DNA from: CAUPWF01 sp036656615
Lineage (GTDB): Bacteria > Bacillota > Clostridia > Lachnospirales > Lachnospiraceae
Length of the DNA stretch: 64,000 nucleotides
Direction: 5' to 3'
Assembly: GCA_036656615.1 (NCBI GenBank)
Contig: JAVXHY010000011.1
Location: 1 to 64,000 of the forward strand
A model generated the notes under the pieces. It was not told the DNA's origin, searched no databases, and saw nothing but the letters and a program-made list of their open reading frames with translations. Below, piece after piece: positions 7,958 to 16,924 of this stretch (the first letter of the stretch is position 1; each line of letters opens with the position of its first letter). The position numbers and the translations under genes are program-made.

Positions 7958-8920
7958 TCAATAGCAATCTTCTATTGGTGGCAATACCAATTCCGATCGA
8001 AACGAGAGTTCATCATCCCCTTTTTCTCTTCTTCTATGCCATTCTTTATCTGTTGTTAGTACACATTTTATCTCAGGCAATGATGCCACATCATGAACCC
8101 CAAATTTCACTAGCATTTCATTACCTTCAAATTTTTCAGTCCTTTGTCCACATTTAAACTCCCATGTAATTGTATAACGTTCTACATCATAACTTCCATC
8201 TACCTCAACCCATGCCTTATATGTATCTCCTGCACGAAGCTTTGGGCGAGTAAAATTGTCTATTGGTTTTTCATGGATTTCCCACGGATACCAATCCATA
8301 TGTTGTCTAACAACATCATTTCCTGTTGAATCCTTTAATCGAATAAAAACTGGTACATTAAAATCTTTTTCTCTTCCACACTGTTGATAATATCCTTTAA
8401 ACACATCAATAAAATCGTTCATATAGCACACCACTTGTTCTGCTTCTCTTATTGAAACAACATTTCCGTGAGAAAGTTTATTTCTTATTCTTACTACACG
8501 GTCTAAAACTGAGCGAACTTCATTTTTCCCAGAGAAAAAAGTTTCCAGTATATTTTTAAACATTCTCTGATAAAAATCATCCCTGCAGAAGAAGTAAGTA
8601 ATATCATCAAAAACAAGTGCATCAATTTTTCTAGAAAACCTCTCTGGATTTGTAGCCATTCTTCCTTCCACCTGATCAATAATACTCTTTTTAATTAGTG
8701 GTTGCATAATTGTATTTCCTTGCTCATCATTACCAGATTGAATTTCTAATTCAAAATATCCTGCACCATATTCTTCTTTCATCTTTTCATCAATTAGACG
8801 TCTAGTCCAGTGTTCAAACGAATCAATCTGATGTCTACACAAATCTCTTAAATCCACTTCGGACATATGAAAATATTCTTGCACTTTACTATTAGCTTTG
8901 TTATCTTTTCTCTCTAGCAT
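7958..8920 (-). CDS. HEPN-motif protein, candidate ribonuclease effector
   Basis: 320 residues. A conserved HEPN RNase signature is visible at residues 146-151 (RNKLSH, that is R-x4-H) within the helix RVVRIRNKLSHGN. The C-terminal 130 residues look like a beta-rich domain (RAGDTYKAWVEVDGSYDVER). HEPN proteins are metal-independent RNases or their scaffolds, frequent in toxin-antitoxin, abortive-infection and apoptosis-like systems. The ATG at 8920 follows GGGGCGGGAAG and is preferred to a GTG at 8956. It lies just downstream of the AbiE pair (about 140 bp). No obvious MNT-type antitoxin partner adjoins it. Activity is inferred only from the motif. Confidence 0.6.
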   Translation of the reverse strand: MLERKDNKANSKVQEYFHMSEVDLRDLCRHQIDSFEHWTRRLIDEKMKEEYGAGYFELEIQSGNDEQGNTIMQPLIKKSIIDQVEGRMATNPERFSRKIDALVFDDITYFFCRDDFYQRMFKNILETFFSGKNEVRSVLDRVVRIRNKLSHGNVVSIREAEQVVCYMNDFIDVFKGYYQQCGREKDFNVPVFIRLKDSTGNDVVRQHMDWYPWEIHEKPIDNFTRPKLRAGDTYKAWVEVDGSYDVERYTITWEFKCGQRTEKFEGNEMLVKFGVHDVASLPEIKCVLTTDKEWHRRREKGDDELSFRSELVLPPIEDCY

Positions 8921-9096
8921 CTTATCTTCCCGCCCCTTCCCATTTGATTTTAACACTTTACAGAAACCACATAATTATATTATACAACCTAAACTCTTCC
9001 ATGTCATATAACAATACTTTCTCTTCTAAAAAGGGGGCTGTCGGATAATAGATAGTCCCTTAGATAGGATATTGCTATGAGATTATATAAAACCTA

Positions 9097-10041
9097 TTAT
9101 TCTTTACATTTCCATAATGCCATTGGATGGTTTTCAATTCTTTTCAAAATATCAGGATTATCAAACAACAGCTCCGGTCTATATTCCTTGCGTTCAAAGA
9201 CTTCCATATATTCCATTTCACCTTTGGTAACTTGCATCAAATCAGATATGTATTTCCTAGCACTGGTCTTTCTTTCTTCTAAATCAAAGTTCTCTTTTTT
9301 ACGAAGTACAGGGAATAAATCACGCCTAATTTTCTGAAATGTAAGTCTGTCAATGGCAGATGTATCAAAAACCTTATTCACAGTCGCCTGCGAAATCGTA
9401 TTATAGAAGATGATACATTTGCGGAACAAATCCTCTTCCACGAAATCAATTATTCCATAGTAGACCATATTATTAAAATCATATAAATCTCTGGCTGCTG
9501 CCCTGCTCATAAGTGCATTCGTTTTTGCCGCAAATATTTCCATCGGTGCAAGGGTATGTATCTCAAATCTATCTTCAAAAACATCTGTTAATATCTGCAA
9601 ATGCACTGTATTTAATATATGTACCCTTAATGAGTAATTCAATTCTACCTTAATGTTATCCATATTTCCTGCTGAATTACGATATTGATAGTGGAATGCA
9701 TCCAAACTAAAGCTAAATCTTGATGCCGAAGACAATTGGTAACCTTCTCTTTCCATATATTCTTTGATGATAGCTGTAATCTGTTCTCTGGCTACTGCCA
9801 TTTCATCCTTCGTGCCATTTGGAATATAGTCCATATCAATATCAACAGACAGTCTTGGGAGATTAAAGATTACCATATTAATTGCAGTGCCACCTTTCAG
9901 CACAAGATGTTCCTGAAGATATGGCTCATTGTTAAAATATTTCAGTATTTCTTTTAATCTTAGCACTTTCTCAAAAGTATCTCTGACAAAACCATATTCC
10001 TGTGCCATTTTCCCAAGCTGGATTTTGTTATATTCGATCAT
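9097..10041 (-). CDS. abiEii: AbiEii-family nucleotidyltransferase toxin
   Basis: 314 residues of the AbiEii/AbiGii type IV toxin family. The nucleotidyltransferase core is visible as LKGGTAINMVIFNLPRLSVD followed by IDMDY, giving the GG-T and DxD metal-binding residues; a second helical half follows (RAAARDLYDFNNMVYYG). Family members modify tRNA or other targets with nucleotides, arresting growth after phage infection. The start overlaps the end of the partner abiEi by 14 bp, the usual translational coupling in which antitoxin comes first. Full length for the family. Confidence 0.88.
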   Translation of the reverse strand: MIEYNKIQLGKMAQEYGFVRDTFEKVLRLKEILKYFNNEPYLQEHLVLKGGTAINMVIFNLPRLSVDIDMDYIPNGTKDEMAVAREQITAIIKEYMEREGYQLSSASRFSFSLDAFHYQYRNSAGNMDNIKVELNYSLRVHILNTVHLQILTDVFEDRFEIHTLAPMEIFAAKTNALMSRAAARDLYDFNNMVYYGIIDFVEEDLFRKCIIFYNTISQATVNKVFDTSAIDRLTFQKIRRDLFPVLRKKENFDLEERKTSARKYISDLMQVTKGEMEYMEVFERKEYRPELLFDNPDILKRIENHPMALWKCKE

Positions 10042-10795
10042 CCATTTCTCCTCCGTTCTTTTGATAAGCTTTCATATCAGGAACAATCATCTTCCATTTT
10101 GCATTATAGACTCCATGATAAATATCATTTGATAAATATCGTTTACTTTTTCCAATATGTTCCTGGCAGAATTTATAAAATTCTTCTGATATTCCTGTTG
10201 ACGAACTGAATGTTTCTAATAAGTAACCCATTTTCTGATATAAAAACTGCTTCTGATAGTCCTCTAAATACTTACAAAGCTTCTGTTCATCCAGTTTACG
10301 TATAGACTGGGTAAATGCAATAATCTCTTCCATACCTGCTATCTTATCCATGTCTTTTATACTGTCAACTAATGTTTTCTCCAAATCCGTAACACGAATA
10401 CCACTACTATACTGAACCGCTTCAACTCCAGATTGAGTTTTTGAAGCAATATACTTGTAGGTATATCCATCAAACTCAAAATCATGAAACCTGGTTTTCG
10501 AAGATACATATACATCATAAAACACCTGGTCCGACATTCCATGATATTCTATTGCCGTATGATGTGAAATATAGGCACTCTCTGTAATCATGCATGCTAT
10601 TTGAAAACGACTAGCCACTGGTGCTCCCGTTTCCCCGCTTACACAGGTATACAGATTGTTCCTTATTTTCATAATCATTTTTTTATTCATAAGCCGCTTC
10701 AACGCAGACCTAGTGCTTTCCACATTATCATAATATTGGTTCACATATTCTGATGTGAAAACTGGTTTTTGTAATAATTCAAAATATAACTTCAC
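10028..10795 (-). CDS. abiEi: AbiEi-family antitoxin/transcriptional regulator
   Basis: 255 residues with an N-terminal winged helix (STRSALKRLMNKKMIMKIRN) followed by the typical AbiEi middle (ACMITESAYISHHTAIEYHG) and a C-terminal antitoxin part. AbiEi proteins bind inverted repeats before the operon and counteract the AbiEii toxin. Start is GTG at 10795 with an AAGGTG ribosome site. A promoter with TTGTAT (10883-10888) and TATCAT (10860-10865) boxes 17 bp apart lies about 65 bp upstream. With abiEii it is a complete module. Confidence 0.85.
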   Translation of the reverse strand: MKLYFELLQKPVFTSEYVNQYYDNVESTRSALKRLMNKKMIMKIRNNLYTCVSGETGAPVASRFQIACMITESAYISHHTAIEYHGMSDQVFYDVYVSSKTRFHDFEFDGYTYKYIASKTQSGVEAVQYSSGIRVTDLEKTLVDSIKDMDKIAGMEEIIAFTQSIRKLDEQKLCKYLEDYQKQFLYQKMGYLLETFSSSTGISEEFYKFCQEHIGKSKRYLSNDIYHGVYNAKWKMIVPDMKAYQKNGGEMDDRI

Positions 10796-10859
10796 TTTTT
10801 CACCTTATTTCTTGTACGATACAGTCTATAATTAGCCTGTTTCTTTTTTAATATAAACT

Positions 10860-10888
10860 ATGATAATCCATTTCGCTTTAAAATACAA
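10860..10888 (-). promoter_or_regulatory. Predicted abiE promoter
   Basis: Minus-strand -35 TTGTAT at 10883-10888 and -10 TATCAT at 10860-10865 with a 17-bp spacer, directly upstream of abiEi. The rest of the 10796-11012 gap is AT-rich and I see nothing else in it. Confidence 0.45.
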
Positions 10889-11012
10889 GTTTAATTTTTG
10901 TATTTTTATGTTTATATTTAAACCTTTTTTACATTTTCAAACCATGAATTTATCCCTAGATGGCGATAATGAACTGCTTTACTGCTTTAAATCTTAACTT
11001 CCTATCTTTTTC

Positions 11013-11177
11013 TCACTCAAATGCCAAAATCAGACCATCCGTTATGATTACATCTCGGAATGGCATCAGTGTTGCTTCGACCATCAGTGGCTTGGGTGCA
11101 CAATAAAACATTTCTTCTATGTCGGTGATAATCCCACCCACCTGATACACTTTTTCATCTTTCTCTGATAAAGTCAT
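11013..11177 (-). pseudogene. Small gene fragment (C-terminal piece, unrecognised)
   Basis: 54 codons beginning with ATG at 11177 read MTLSEKDEKVYQVGGIITDI then FYCAPKPLMVEATLMPFRDV and end ITDGLILAFE. The frame is open only five more codons beyond a further short stretch before a stop, and no ribosome site is present, so it is probably the end of a lost gene. The 'LMPFRDVIITDGLI' phrase resembles a module seen near SEC-C-type proteins, a weak recollection only. Confidence 0.3.
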
Positions 11178-11251
11178 CGGTTTAATTCTCCCTTGCCTTA
11201 TCGTATCCTAACAAATAAAGAAATGAGGAATAAAAATACCAAAGCGAAGGT

Positions 11252-11279
11252 AAAAAAACCGACAGAATCAATCTGCCGG
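11252..11279 (-). terminator. Terminator after lysS
   Basis: On the minus strand CCGGCAGA and TCTGTCGG pair (one G-U) around a 5-base loop, followed by seven T residues. It lies 74 bp beyond the lysS stop and closes the argF-to-lysS operon. Confidence 0.85.
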
Positions 11280-11352
11280 ATGGAGAACTTTTTATTTTTT
11301 TCTTGTCTACTTGACGGGAGCAGTTCAATCTGGTCGTAAGTCCTGTCTTCTT

Positions 11353-13281
11353 TTAATACAATTTCGCTCCTGCTGGAATTCTGTCATCCACCATCAATAG
11401 GTTCAGACCTTCTTTTCCATCTTCCTCGTGAACTGCTGAAATCAGCATCCCACAGGAATCAATTCCCATCATCGGTCTTGGTGGCAGATTAGTGATTGCG
11501 ATACAAGTTTTCCCAACCAATTCTTCCGGCTCATAATACTCATGAATTCCGCTTAGAATCACTCTGTCTGTGCCGGAACCATCATCCAAAATAAATTTCA
11601 ATAACTTCTTGCTCTTTGGTACTGCTTCACAAGCTTTTACCTTCACAGCACGATAATCGGATTTTGTAAATGTATCAAAATCTACCATTTCTTCAAAAAG
11701 TGGCTCGATTTTCACCTTAGAAAAATCAATCTTTTCTTTCACTGTTTCAATCTGAACTGGAGCAACATTTTCCTCTTTTTTAGAAGTTTCAGAACCACCC
11801 AATGTCTTCATCGTCGGAAATAACAATACATCCCTTATGGCTGCTGAATCAGTCAATAGCATAACCATACGATCAATTCCAATTCCCATTCCCCCTGTTG
11901 GCGGCATTCCATGTTCCAATGCATTTAGGAAATCTTCATCCACACTATTGGCTTCTTCATCACCTTGTGCTTTCAGTACTTCCTGAGCTTCAAAACGCCC
12001 TCTTTGATCAATTGGATCATTCAGTTCAGAAAAGGCATTCGCCATTTCCCGTGAAGTAATAAATAACTCAAAACGCTCCGTATACTCTGCATCCTCCGGC
12101 TTTCTCTTTGCAAGAGGAGATATCTCTACTGGATGATCCATAATAAAGGTAGGCTGCACTAATTTATCTTCTACAAATTCTTCGAAAATCAAGCTTAAGA
12201 TATCACCTTTTTTATGACGTGGCTCATAATGAACATGATGTTCATCTGCCAATTTTTTTGCCTCTTCTTCTGTCTTAATTAATGTAAAATCAATACCAGT
12301 ATACTTTTGAACCGCTTCTACCATGGTTAATCTTTCAAATGGCTTGGCTAAGTCAATTTCCACTCCATCATAATGAATCACGGTAGTTCCAAGCACTTCT
12401 TTTGCTACATAACGATAAAGCTTTTCTGCCAAATCCATCATACCATGATAATCGGTATACGCCTGATATAATTCCAACAATGTAAACTCTGGATTATGTC
12501 TAACAGACAGACCTTCATTACGAAATACACGGCCAATTTCATATACACGTTCTAAGCCTCCTACAATTAATCTCTTCAGATATAATTCTAAGGAAATTCG
12601 CAAATGTACCTTTTCATCCAATGCATTATAATGCGTATCAAAAGGCTTCGCTGCTGCTCCCCCCGCATTTGGTACAAGAACTGGAGTTTCCACTTCTACA
12701 AAGCTTTGATCATCCAGATAATGTCTGATTGCACTGATAATTTGTGAACGTTTAATAAAGGTATCTTTTACCTCTTGATTCATAATTAAATCCACATATC
12801 TTTGACGATAACGCAGATCTGTATTCACTAAGCCGTGGAATTTTTCAGGAAGTATTTGTAAGCTTTTAGTCAATAGTTGAACTGCAGATGCATGAATGGA
12901 AATCTCTTCTGTCTTTGTTTTAAATACTTCACCTTTTAATCCAACAATATCTCCAATATCGAATTTCTTAAATTCCTTGTAAACATCTTCACCCACACTA
13001 TCTCTTGCTACATAGGATTGAATGTTTCCCTTGAAATCTTGAATATTACAAAATGACGCCTTCCCCATAACACGTTTAGACATAATACGTCCGGCTACGG
13101 ATACTTCTTTTCCTTCTAACTGCTCAAAGTTCTCCTTAATATCCGCACTATGGTAAGTCACATCATACTTCATGATTTCAAATGGATTCTTTCCATTTGC
13201 TTGTAATTCAGTTAATTTTTCACGACGAACCTTTCTTAATTGGTTCAAATCCGGTTCTTGTACATTCTTTTGTTCCGCCAC
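11353..13281 (-). CDS. lysS: Lysyl-tRNA synthetase, class II, with C-terminal tRNA-binding domain
   Basis: 642 residues, about 150 longer than the usual bacterial LysS. The N-terminal OB fold (VSVAGRIMSKRVMGKASF) and the class II core with motif 2 (FRNEGLSVRHNPEF) and motif 3 (GMGIGIDRMVMLLTD) are complete. After a short linker, residues from about 535 form an EMAP-II/Trbp111-type tRNA-binding domain (FTKSDYRAVKVKACEAVPKS, then NLPPRPMMGIDSCGML), normally seen at the end of methionyl-tRNA synthetase. The enzyme charges tRNA-Lys in the cytosol; the extra domain should raise tRNA affinity. Last gene of its operon, 13 bp after greA. Confidence 0.95.
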   Translation of the reverse strand: MAEQKNVQEPDLNQLRKVRREKLTELQANGKNPFEIMKYDVTYHSADIKENFEQLEGKEVSVAGRIMSKRVMGKASFCNIQDFKGNIQSYVARDSVGEDVYKEFKKFDIGDIVGLKGEVFKTKTEEISIHASAVQLLTKSLQILPEKFHGLVNTDLRYRQRYVDLIMNQEVKDTFIKRSQIISAIRHYLDDQSFVEVETPVLVPNAGGAAAKPFDTHYNALDEKVHLRISLELYLKRLIVGGLERVYEIGRVFRNEGLSVRHNPEFTLLELYQAYTDYHGMMDLAEKLYRYVAKEVLGTTVIHYDGVEIDLAKPFERLTMVEAVQKYTGIDFTLIKTEEEAKKLADEHHVHYEPRHKKGDILSLIFEEFVEDKLVQPTFIMDHPVEISPLAKRKPEDAEYTERFELFITSREMANAFSELNDPIDQRGRFEAQEVLKAQGDEEANSVDEDFLNALEHGMPPTGGMGIGIDRMVMLLTDSAAIRDVLLFPTMKTLGGSETSKKEENVAPVQIETVKEKIDFSKVKIEPLFEEMVDFDTFTKSDYRAVKVKACEAVPKSKKLLKFILDDGSGTDRVILSGIHEYYEPEELVGKTCIAITNLPPRPMMGIDSCGMLISAVHEEDGKEGLNLLMVDDRIPAGAKLY

Positions 13282-13294
13282 GTCTATTCACTCC

Positions 13295-13777
13295 TTAGAT
13301 TGATCTATCGATTTTCAAAACATCATATTCCATTATGCCTGCCTGAGTTTCCACTTTTACTGTACTTCCTACCGTTTGTCCAAGCAACGCTTTTCCTACT
13401 GGTGATTCATTGGAAATTTTCCCATTTAAGCTATTTGCTTCTGTAGATCCTACTATTCTAAATTCCAATTCTTCATCATACTCTTTATCATGAACCAAAA
13501 CCGTGCATCCAACATTAATCGTATCTAGATCTACTTCATCCTCTACTACTACTTCAGCATTTTTAAGGATTTTTTCTATTTCATCAATTCTTGCCTCAAT
13601 ATCCCTTTGTTCATCCTTTGCTGCATCATATTCTGCATTTTCAGATAAATCACCTTGTTCTCTTGCTTCTTTAATCTTTCCTGCAACTTCCTTACGTTTC
13701 ACAACCTTGAGATTTTCTAATTCTCCCTCTAAGCCCTTCAAACCCGCATAAGTAAGTATTGTTTTCTTTTCTTCCAT
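13295..13777 (-). CDS. greA: Transcription elongation factor GreA
   Basis: 160 residues, standard GreA length. The N-terminal coiled coil carries the acidic tip signature (REQGDLSENAEYDAAKDEQR) that enters the RNA polymerase secondary channel to stimulate cleavage of backtracked RNA; the C-terminal globular domain ends in NESPVGKALLGQTVGSTVKV. It sits between dusB and lysS, as is common in Firmicutes, linking transcription and translation functions. The ATG has an AAGGAAGGAATTG leader as ribosome site. Confidence 0.95.
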   Translation of the reverse strand: MEEKKTILTYAGLKGLEGELENLKVVKRKEVAGKIKEAREQGDLSENAEYDAAKDEQRDIEARIDEIEKILKNAEVVVEDEVDLDTINVGCTVLVHDKEYDEELEFRIVGSTEANSLNGKISNESPVGKALLGQTVGSTVKVETQAGIMEYDVLKIDRSI

Positions 13778-13867
13778 ATTTGTTCAATTCCTTCCTTTTA
13801 AGCTTCTCTATACTGACAAGATTTATCTTGTTATATCCACTGTTTACAATCATGCTATTATACCGTA

Positions 13868-14830
13868 TCACACATCTGATGTCAAGATATTCACCAGTTG
13901 TTCATAGCTCTCTACCATATTAATACGATTTCGAAGTTCTGACGCATGAGGTAGACCTGTGGTGTACCAAGATATATGTTTTCGCATTTCCCGAATTCCC
14001 GAATAATCCCCCTTCCATTCAATCTGAAGCTTCGCATGGCGCAGCATTGTTGTTCGCAGCTCCTCCCATGTAGGTCTTGGCTTCCATTGCCTGGTTCTAT
14101 CATACGCAAGAAGCTGTGAAAATATCCATGGATTTCCTCTTGCAGCCCGACCAATCATAATGCCATCACAATGAGTCTGTTCCTGCATCTCTTTCGCTTT
14201 TTCCGGCGATGTCACATCTCCATTTCCAATGACTGGAATGGATACTGCTTCTTTGACTTGCCTAATAATATCCCAATCTGCCTGACCGGAGTAATATTCC
14301 TCTCTTGTTCTTCCATGTACGGCGATTGCAGCAGCTCCAGAAGCCTCTACTATTTTTGCAATTTCTACTGCATTGATACAACCATCATCAAAGCCTTTTC
14401 TAATTTTAACCGTGACCGGTTTTTGAATTGCCTTGACTGTTTTTGTCACGATTTGTTCCACTAATTTAGGATTCTTCATTAAAGCAGATCCTTCTCCATT
14501 TCGTACAATCTTTAGCATAGGACATCCCATATTAATGTCTAGTATGGAAAAAGGAAGTTCTTCAATCTGCTTTGCCATTTCACTGATGACTTCCGGTTCT
14601 GATCCAAAAAGCTGTAACGAAACCGGCAGTTCTTCTGGATGAATTCGAAGCAATTCCTGAGTATTTCGGTTTTTATACTGAATTGCCTTAGCACTTACCA
14701 TCTCCATACATAAAAGTCCGGCTCCTTGTTCCTTGCACAGCAAGCGAAACGGCAGGTCCGTTACTCCTGCCATGGGTGCTAAAATATAAGGATTATCTAA
14801 TTTAACATTTCCGATTATTAATTTATTCAT
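13868..14830 (-). CDS. dusB: tRNA-dihydrouridine synthase
   Basis: 320 residues, a TIM-barrel FMN enzyme reducing uridines in the tRNA D-loop. Visible are the FMN entry motif APMAGVTDLPFRLLC, the catalytic cysteine in INMGCPM (about residue 100), the KIRKGFDD strand and the AVHGRTREEYYSG phosphate-binding region, all typical of DusB. Translation is coupled to coaX upstream through a 4-base ATGA overlap. Between this gene and greA there is 90 bp without another gene. Confidence 0.93.
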   Translation of the reverse strand: MNKLIIGNVKLDNPYILAPMAGVTDLPFRLLCKEQGAGLLCMEMVSAKAIQYKNRNTQELLRIHPEELPVSLQLFGSEPEVISEMAKQIEELPFSILDINMGCPMLKIVRNGEGSALMKNPKLVEQIVTKTVKAIQKPVTVKIRKGFDDGCINAVEIAKIVEASGAAAIAVHGRTREEYYSGQADWDIIRQVKEAVSIPVIGNGDVTSPEKAKEMQEQTHCDGIMIGRAARGNPWIFSQLLAYDRTRQWKPRPTWEELRTTMLRHAKLQIEWKGDYSGIREMRKHISWYTTGLPHASELRNRINMVESYEQLVNILTSDV

Positions 14831-15594
14831 CTGTTCTTCTCATATACCAGGCGTAAGCCCACCATTGTCAAAATAGGATCATAGGCATCAATTATTTTAG
14901 TTTCTTTTGTAATAATACTTCCCAAGCCTCCAGTAGCTACTACTTTTATATGATCGAATCCTGAAGCTTCTTTCATTTTATTTACGATATACTCCGTCTG
15001 TCCAATGTATCCAAAAACCAATCCTGCCTGCATACTGGTAATCGTATTTTTGGCCAAAATCGAATCTGGCTTTTTAATTTCTATTTCTGGAAGCATCGAT
15101 GCTCCCTCCCAAAGTGCTCTAGCTGAAGTCCTAATTCCAGGCGAAGTTACCCCTGCAAGGAATTCCCCATTTGCACCTACTAAATCATGTGTAGTTGCCG
15201 TACCGAAATCTACAACAATTACAGGTCCACCATATAGTTCATAGGCAGCCACCGCATCCACAATCCGATCCGGTCCAATTTCTCTTGGGTTATCCGTTAA
15301 AATCTTAATACCTGTTTTGATTCCAGCAGACACTACAATTGGTTTTATATGAAAATACTTCATAATAGCATTACACAAGGAATGCATGATATCCGGTACT
15401 ACGGAAGAAATAATGACCGCATCAATTTCTTTCGGCACTGCTCCTTTTCTTTCTATCAATTCGCAAAGCATAATGCCATACTCGTCGGAAGTTCGTGGCA
15501 GCTTGGTCGTGATACGAAAGGTTGCTGTCAGCTCTTTTCCACGGAAGAGTCCCATTGTAATATTCGTATTACCTGCGTCAATTACCAATAACAT
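14827..15594 (-). CDS. coaX: Type III pantothenate kinase
   Basis: 255 residues of the ASKHA-fold CoaX family: phosphate-binding motif DAGNTNITMG at the N-terminus, the pantothenate-site GPDRIVDAVAAYE and second phosphate motif DFGTATTHDLV. It phosphorylates pantothenate as the first step of coenzyme A synthesis; the type III enzyme is not feedback-inhibited by CoA and needs a monovalent cation. Its position beside birA and dusB is common in Clostridia. It directly abuts the small DUF6145-like gene (1 bp). Confidence 0.93.
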   Translation of the reverse strand: MLLVIDAGNTNITMGLFRGKELTATFRITTKLPRTSDEYGIMLCELIERKGAVPKEIDAVIISSVVPDIMHSLCNAIMKYFHIKPIVVSAGIKTGIKILTDNPREIGPDRIVDAVAAYELYGGPVIVVDFGTATTHDLVGANGEFLAGVTSPGIRTSARALWEGASMLPEIEIKKPDSILAKNTITSMQAGLVFGYIGQTEYIVNKMKEASGFDHIKVVATGGLGSIITKETKIIDAYDPILTMVGLRLVYEKNR

Positions 15595-15924
15595 TTATAT
15601 ATCCTCCCCTAGAAAAAAGACTTTATAATACATTTCTAAGGACTGCATTAGTTCTTCTTTCGTTCTCTGTAATTCTTTTATTTTTAATCCACTTCCTATT
15701 TCATCAAACATCAAATCGGTTTCCTGTGATGTCACCTCAAAGCATAAGGATCCATTCTCTTCAAAAACTAAAGTCAGGATACCACCAACCTCCTGGGTAT
15801 ATAATACGCACATAATCTTTAATTCATTCTTAATATGTTCTGGCAAAGAGTCAAAATCAGGATTGAGATAATATTTTGTCTCATATGCATTTGCCCCACA
15901 TAGCACTACTTTATCTTCGTACAT
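15595..15924 (-). CDS. Conserved hypothetical protein (DUF6145-like)
   Basis: 109 residues starting MYEDKVVLCGANAYETKYYL; short, acidic, soluble, with the phrase HIKNELKIMCVLYTQEVGGI. It matches my memory of a Lachnospiraceae-restricted family of unknown function (DUF6145). The start at 15924 is supported by GGAGGAAGT six bases upstream; a longer open frame back to 16137 only shadows the end of birA. Its conserved place between birA and coaX suggests co-expression rather than a known function. Confidence 0.7.
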   Translation of the reverse strand: MYEDKVVLCGANAYETKYYLNPDFDSLPEHIKNELKIMCVLYTQEVGGILTLVFEENGSLCFEVTSQETDLMFDEIGSGLKIKELQRTKEELMQSLEMYYKVFFLGEDI

Positions 15925-15934
15925 ACTTCCTCCT

Positions 15935-16915
15935 CTATACATAGCCATAGATGCCTCTAACCGAAACTTCTCCTGCAAATACATTCTGAATCGTTCCATC
16001 TTGAGTTCGAACCAACAATTCTCCCGTTTCGTTAATTCCCAAAGCAATTCCTTCATAGGAGTGATGAACTCCCAGCACCCGAACCTCTCGGTCTTGATTG
16101 ACCAATAATTGATTATAATTTGTTTGTAAAAAGGCAATACTTCCAGTTTTTATAAACTGTTCATAATATACTTCAAACTGTTCCATTATAGAGGCAATTA
16201 GCTCAGCACGTCTAATCAGACCACCCTTTTCCAGCCGCAAAGATGTGGCTAGATCTTCCAACTCCTCTGGGAATTCTTCTGTATTAACATTGATTCCAAC
16301 TCCAATAACCACATGATGTACATAGTCCACCTCGGCATTCATTTCTGTCAATATTCCACATATCTTCTTCTTATCTATAATGAGATCATTTGGCCATTTT
16401 ATCTTTACATCAAGCTTTGTTTTTTCACGAATGGCACATGCTACACTATATGCCATCACCAAAGTCAGCATAGGAGCCTTATTTGGTTCCATTTCCGGCT
16501 TTAGTAACAAAGACATCCAAATACCCGTACCCGAAGGAGAACTCCAATTTTTCCCACGTCTCCCTTTTCCTGCATTTTGGCAGTCAGCAACAATAAGAGT
16601 TCCATGTACATAACCCTCATCTGCCATTCTTTTCGCCTGTATATTCGTGGAGTCAAGGACTGGAAAATAAGCGATTTGTCGTCCTGCCCACTGCGTTCCC
16701 ATAAGACTTTCTATTTCTTCTGCATTTAAAATATCTGGAGCTTCCAGCAAATGATATCCCTTATTACGCACAGCCTCTATCTGATATCCCTCTTCCTTGA
16801 GCTGATTGATTACCTTCCATACGGCTGTTCTAGACACACCAAGGGTATCGCAAAGCTCTTGTCCTGAAATATATCCAGTTCGACTGCGAAGCATTTTCAA
16901 AATTTCAGTTTTCAA
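15935..16915 (-). CDS. birA: Biotin-protein ligase / biotin repressor
   Basis: 326 residues: N-terminal helix-turn-helix (ISGQELCDTLGVSRTAVWKV), the biotinyl-AMP catalytic domain with the loop CQNAGKGRRGKNWSSPSGTG and the lysine-containing strand VKIKWPNDLIIDKKKICGIL, and a small C-terminal SH3-like domain. It attaches biotin to carboxylase carrier proteins and, because the DNA-binding domain is present, probably represses biotin genes. It begins 9 bp after the patatin-OTC stop codon, so it is part of the same transcript. Confidence 0.93.
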   Translation of the reverse strand: MKTEILKMLRSRTGYISGQELCDTLGVSRTAVWKVINQLKEEGYQIEAVRNKGYHLLEAPDILNAEEIESLMGTQWAGRQIAYFPVLDSTNIQAKRMADEGYVHGTLIVADCQNAGKGRRGKNWSSPSGTGIWMSLLLKPEMEPNKAPMLTLVMAYSVACAIREKTKLDVKIKWPNDLIIDKKKICGILTEMNAEVDYVHHVVIGVGINVNTEEFPEELEDLATSLRLEKGGLIRRAELIASIMEQFEVYYEQFIKTGSIAFLQTNYNQLLVNQDREVRVLGVHHSYEGIALGINETGELLVRTQDGTIQNVFAGEVSVRGIYGYV

Positions 16916-16924
16916 TTTAATTTC

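Noticed and set aside
15925..16137. Long N-terminal extension of the DUF6145-like gene
   Set aside because: It overlaps birA and lacks a Shine-Dalgarno site, while the ATG at 15924 has GGAGGAAGT.
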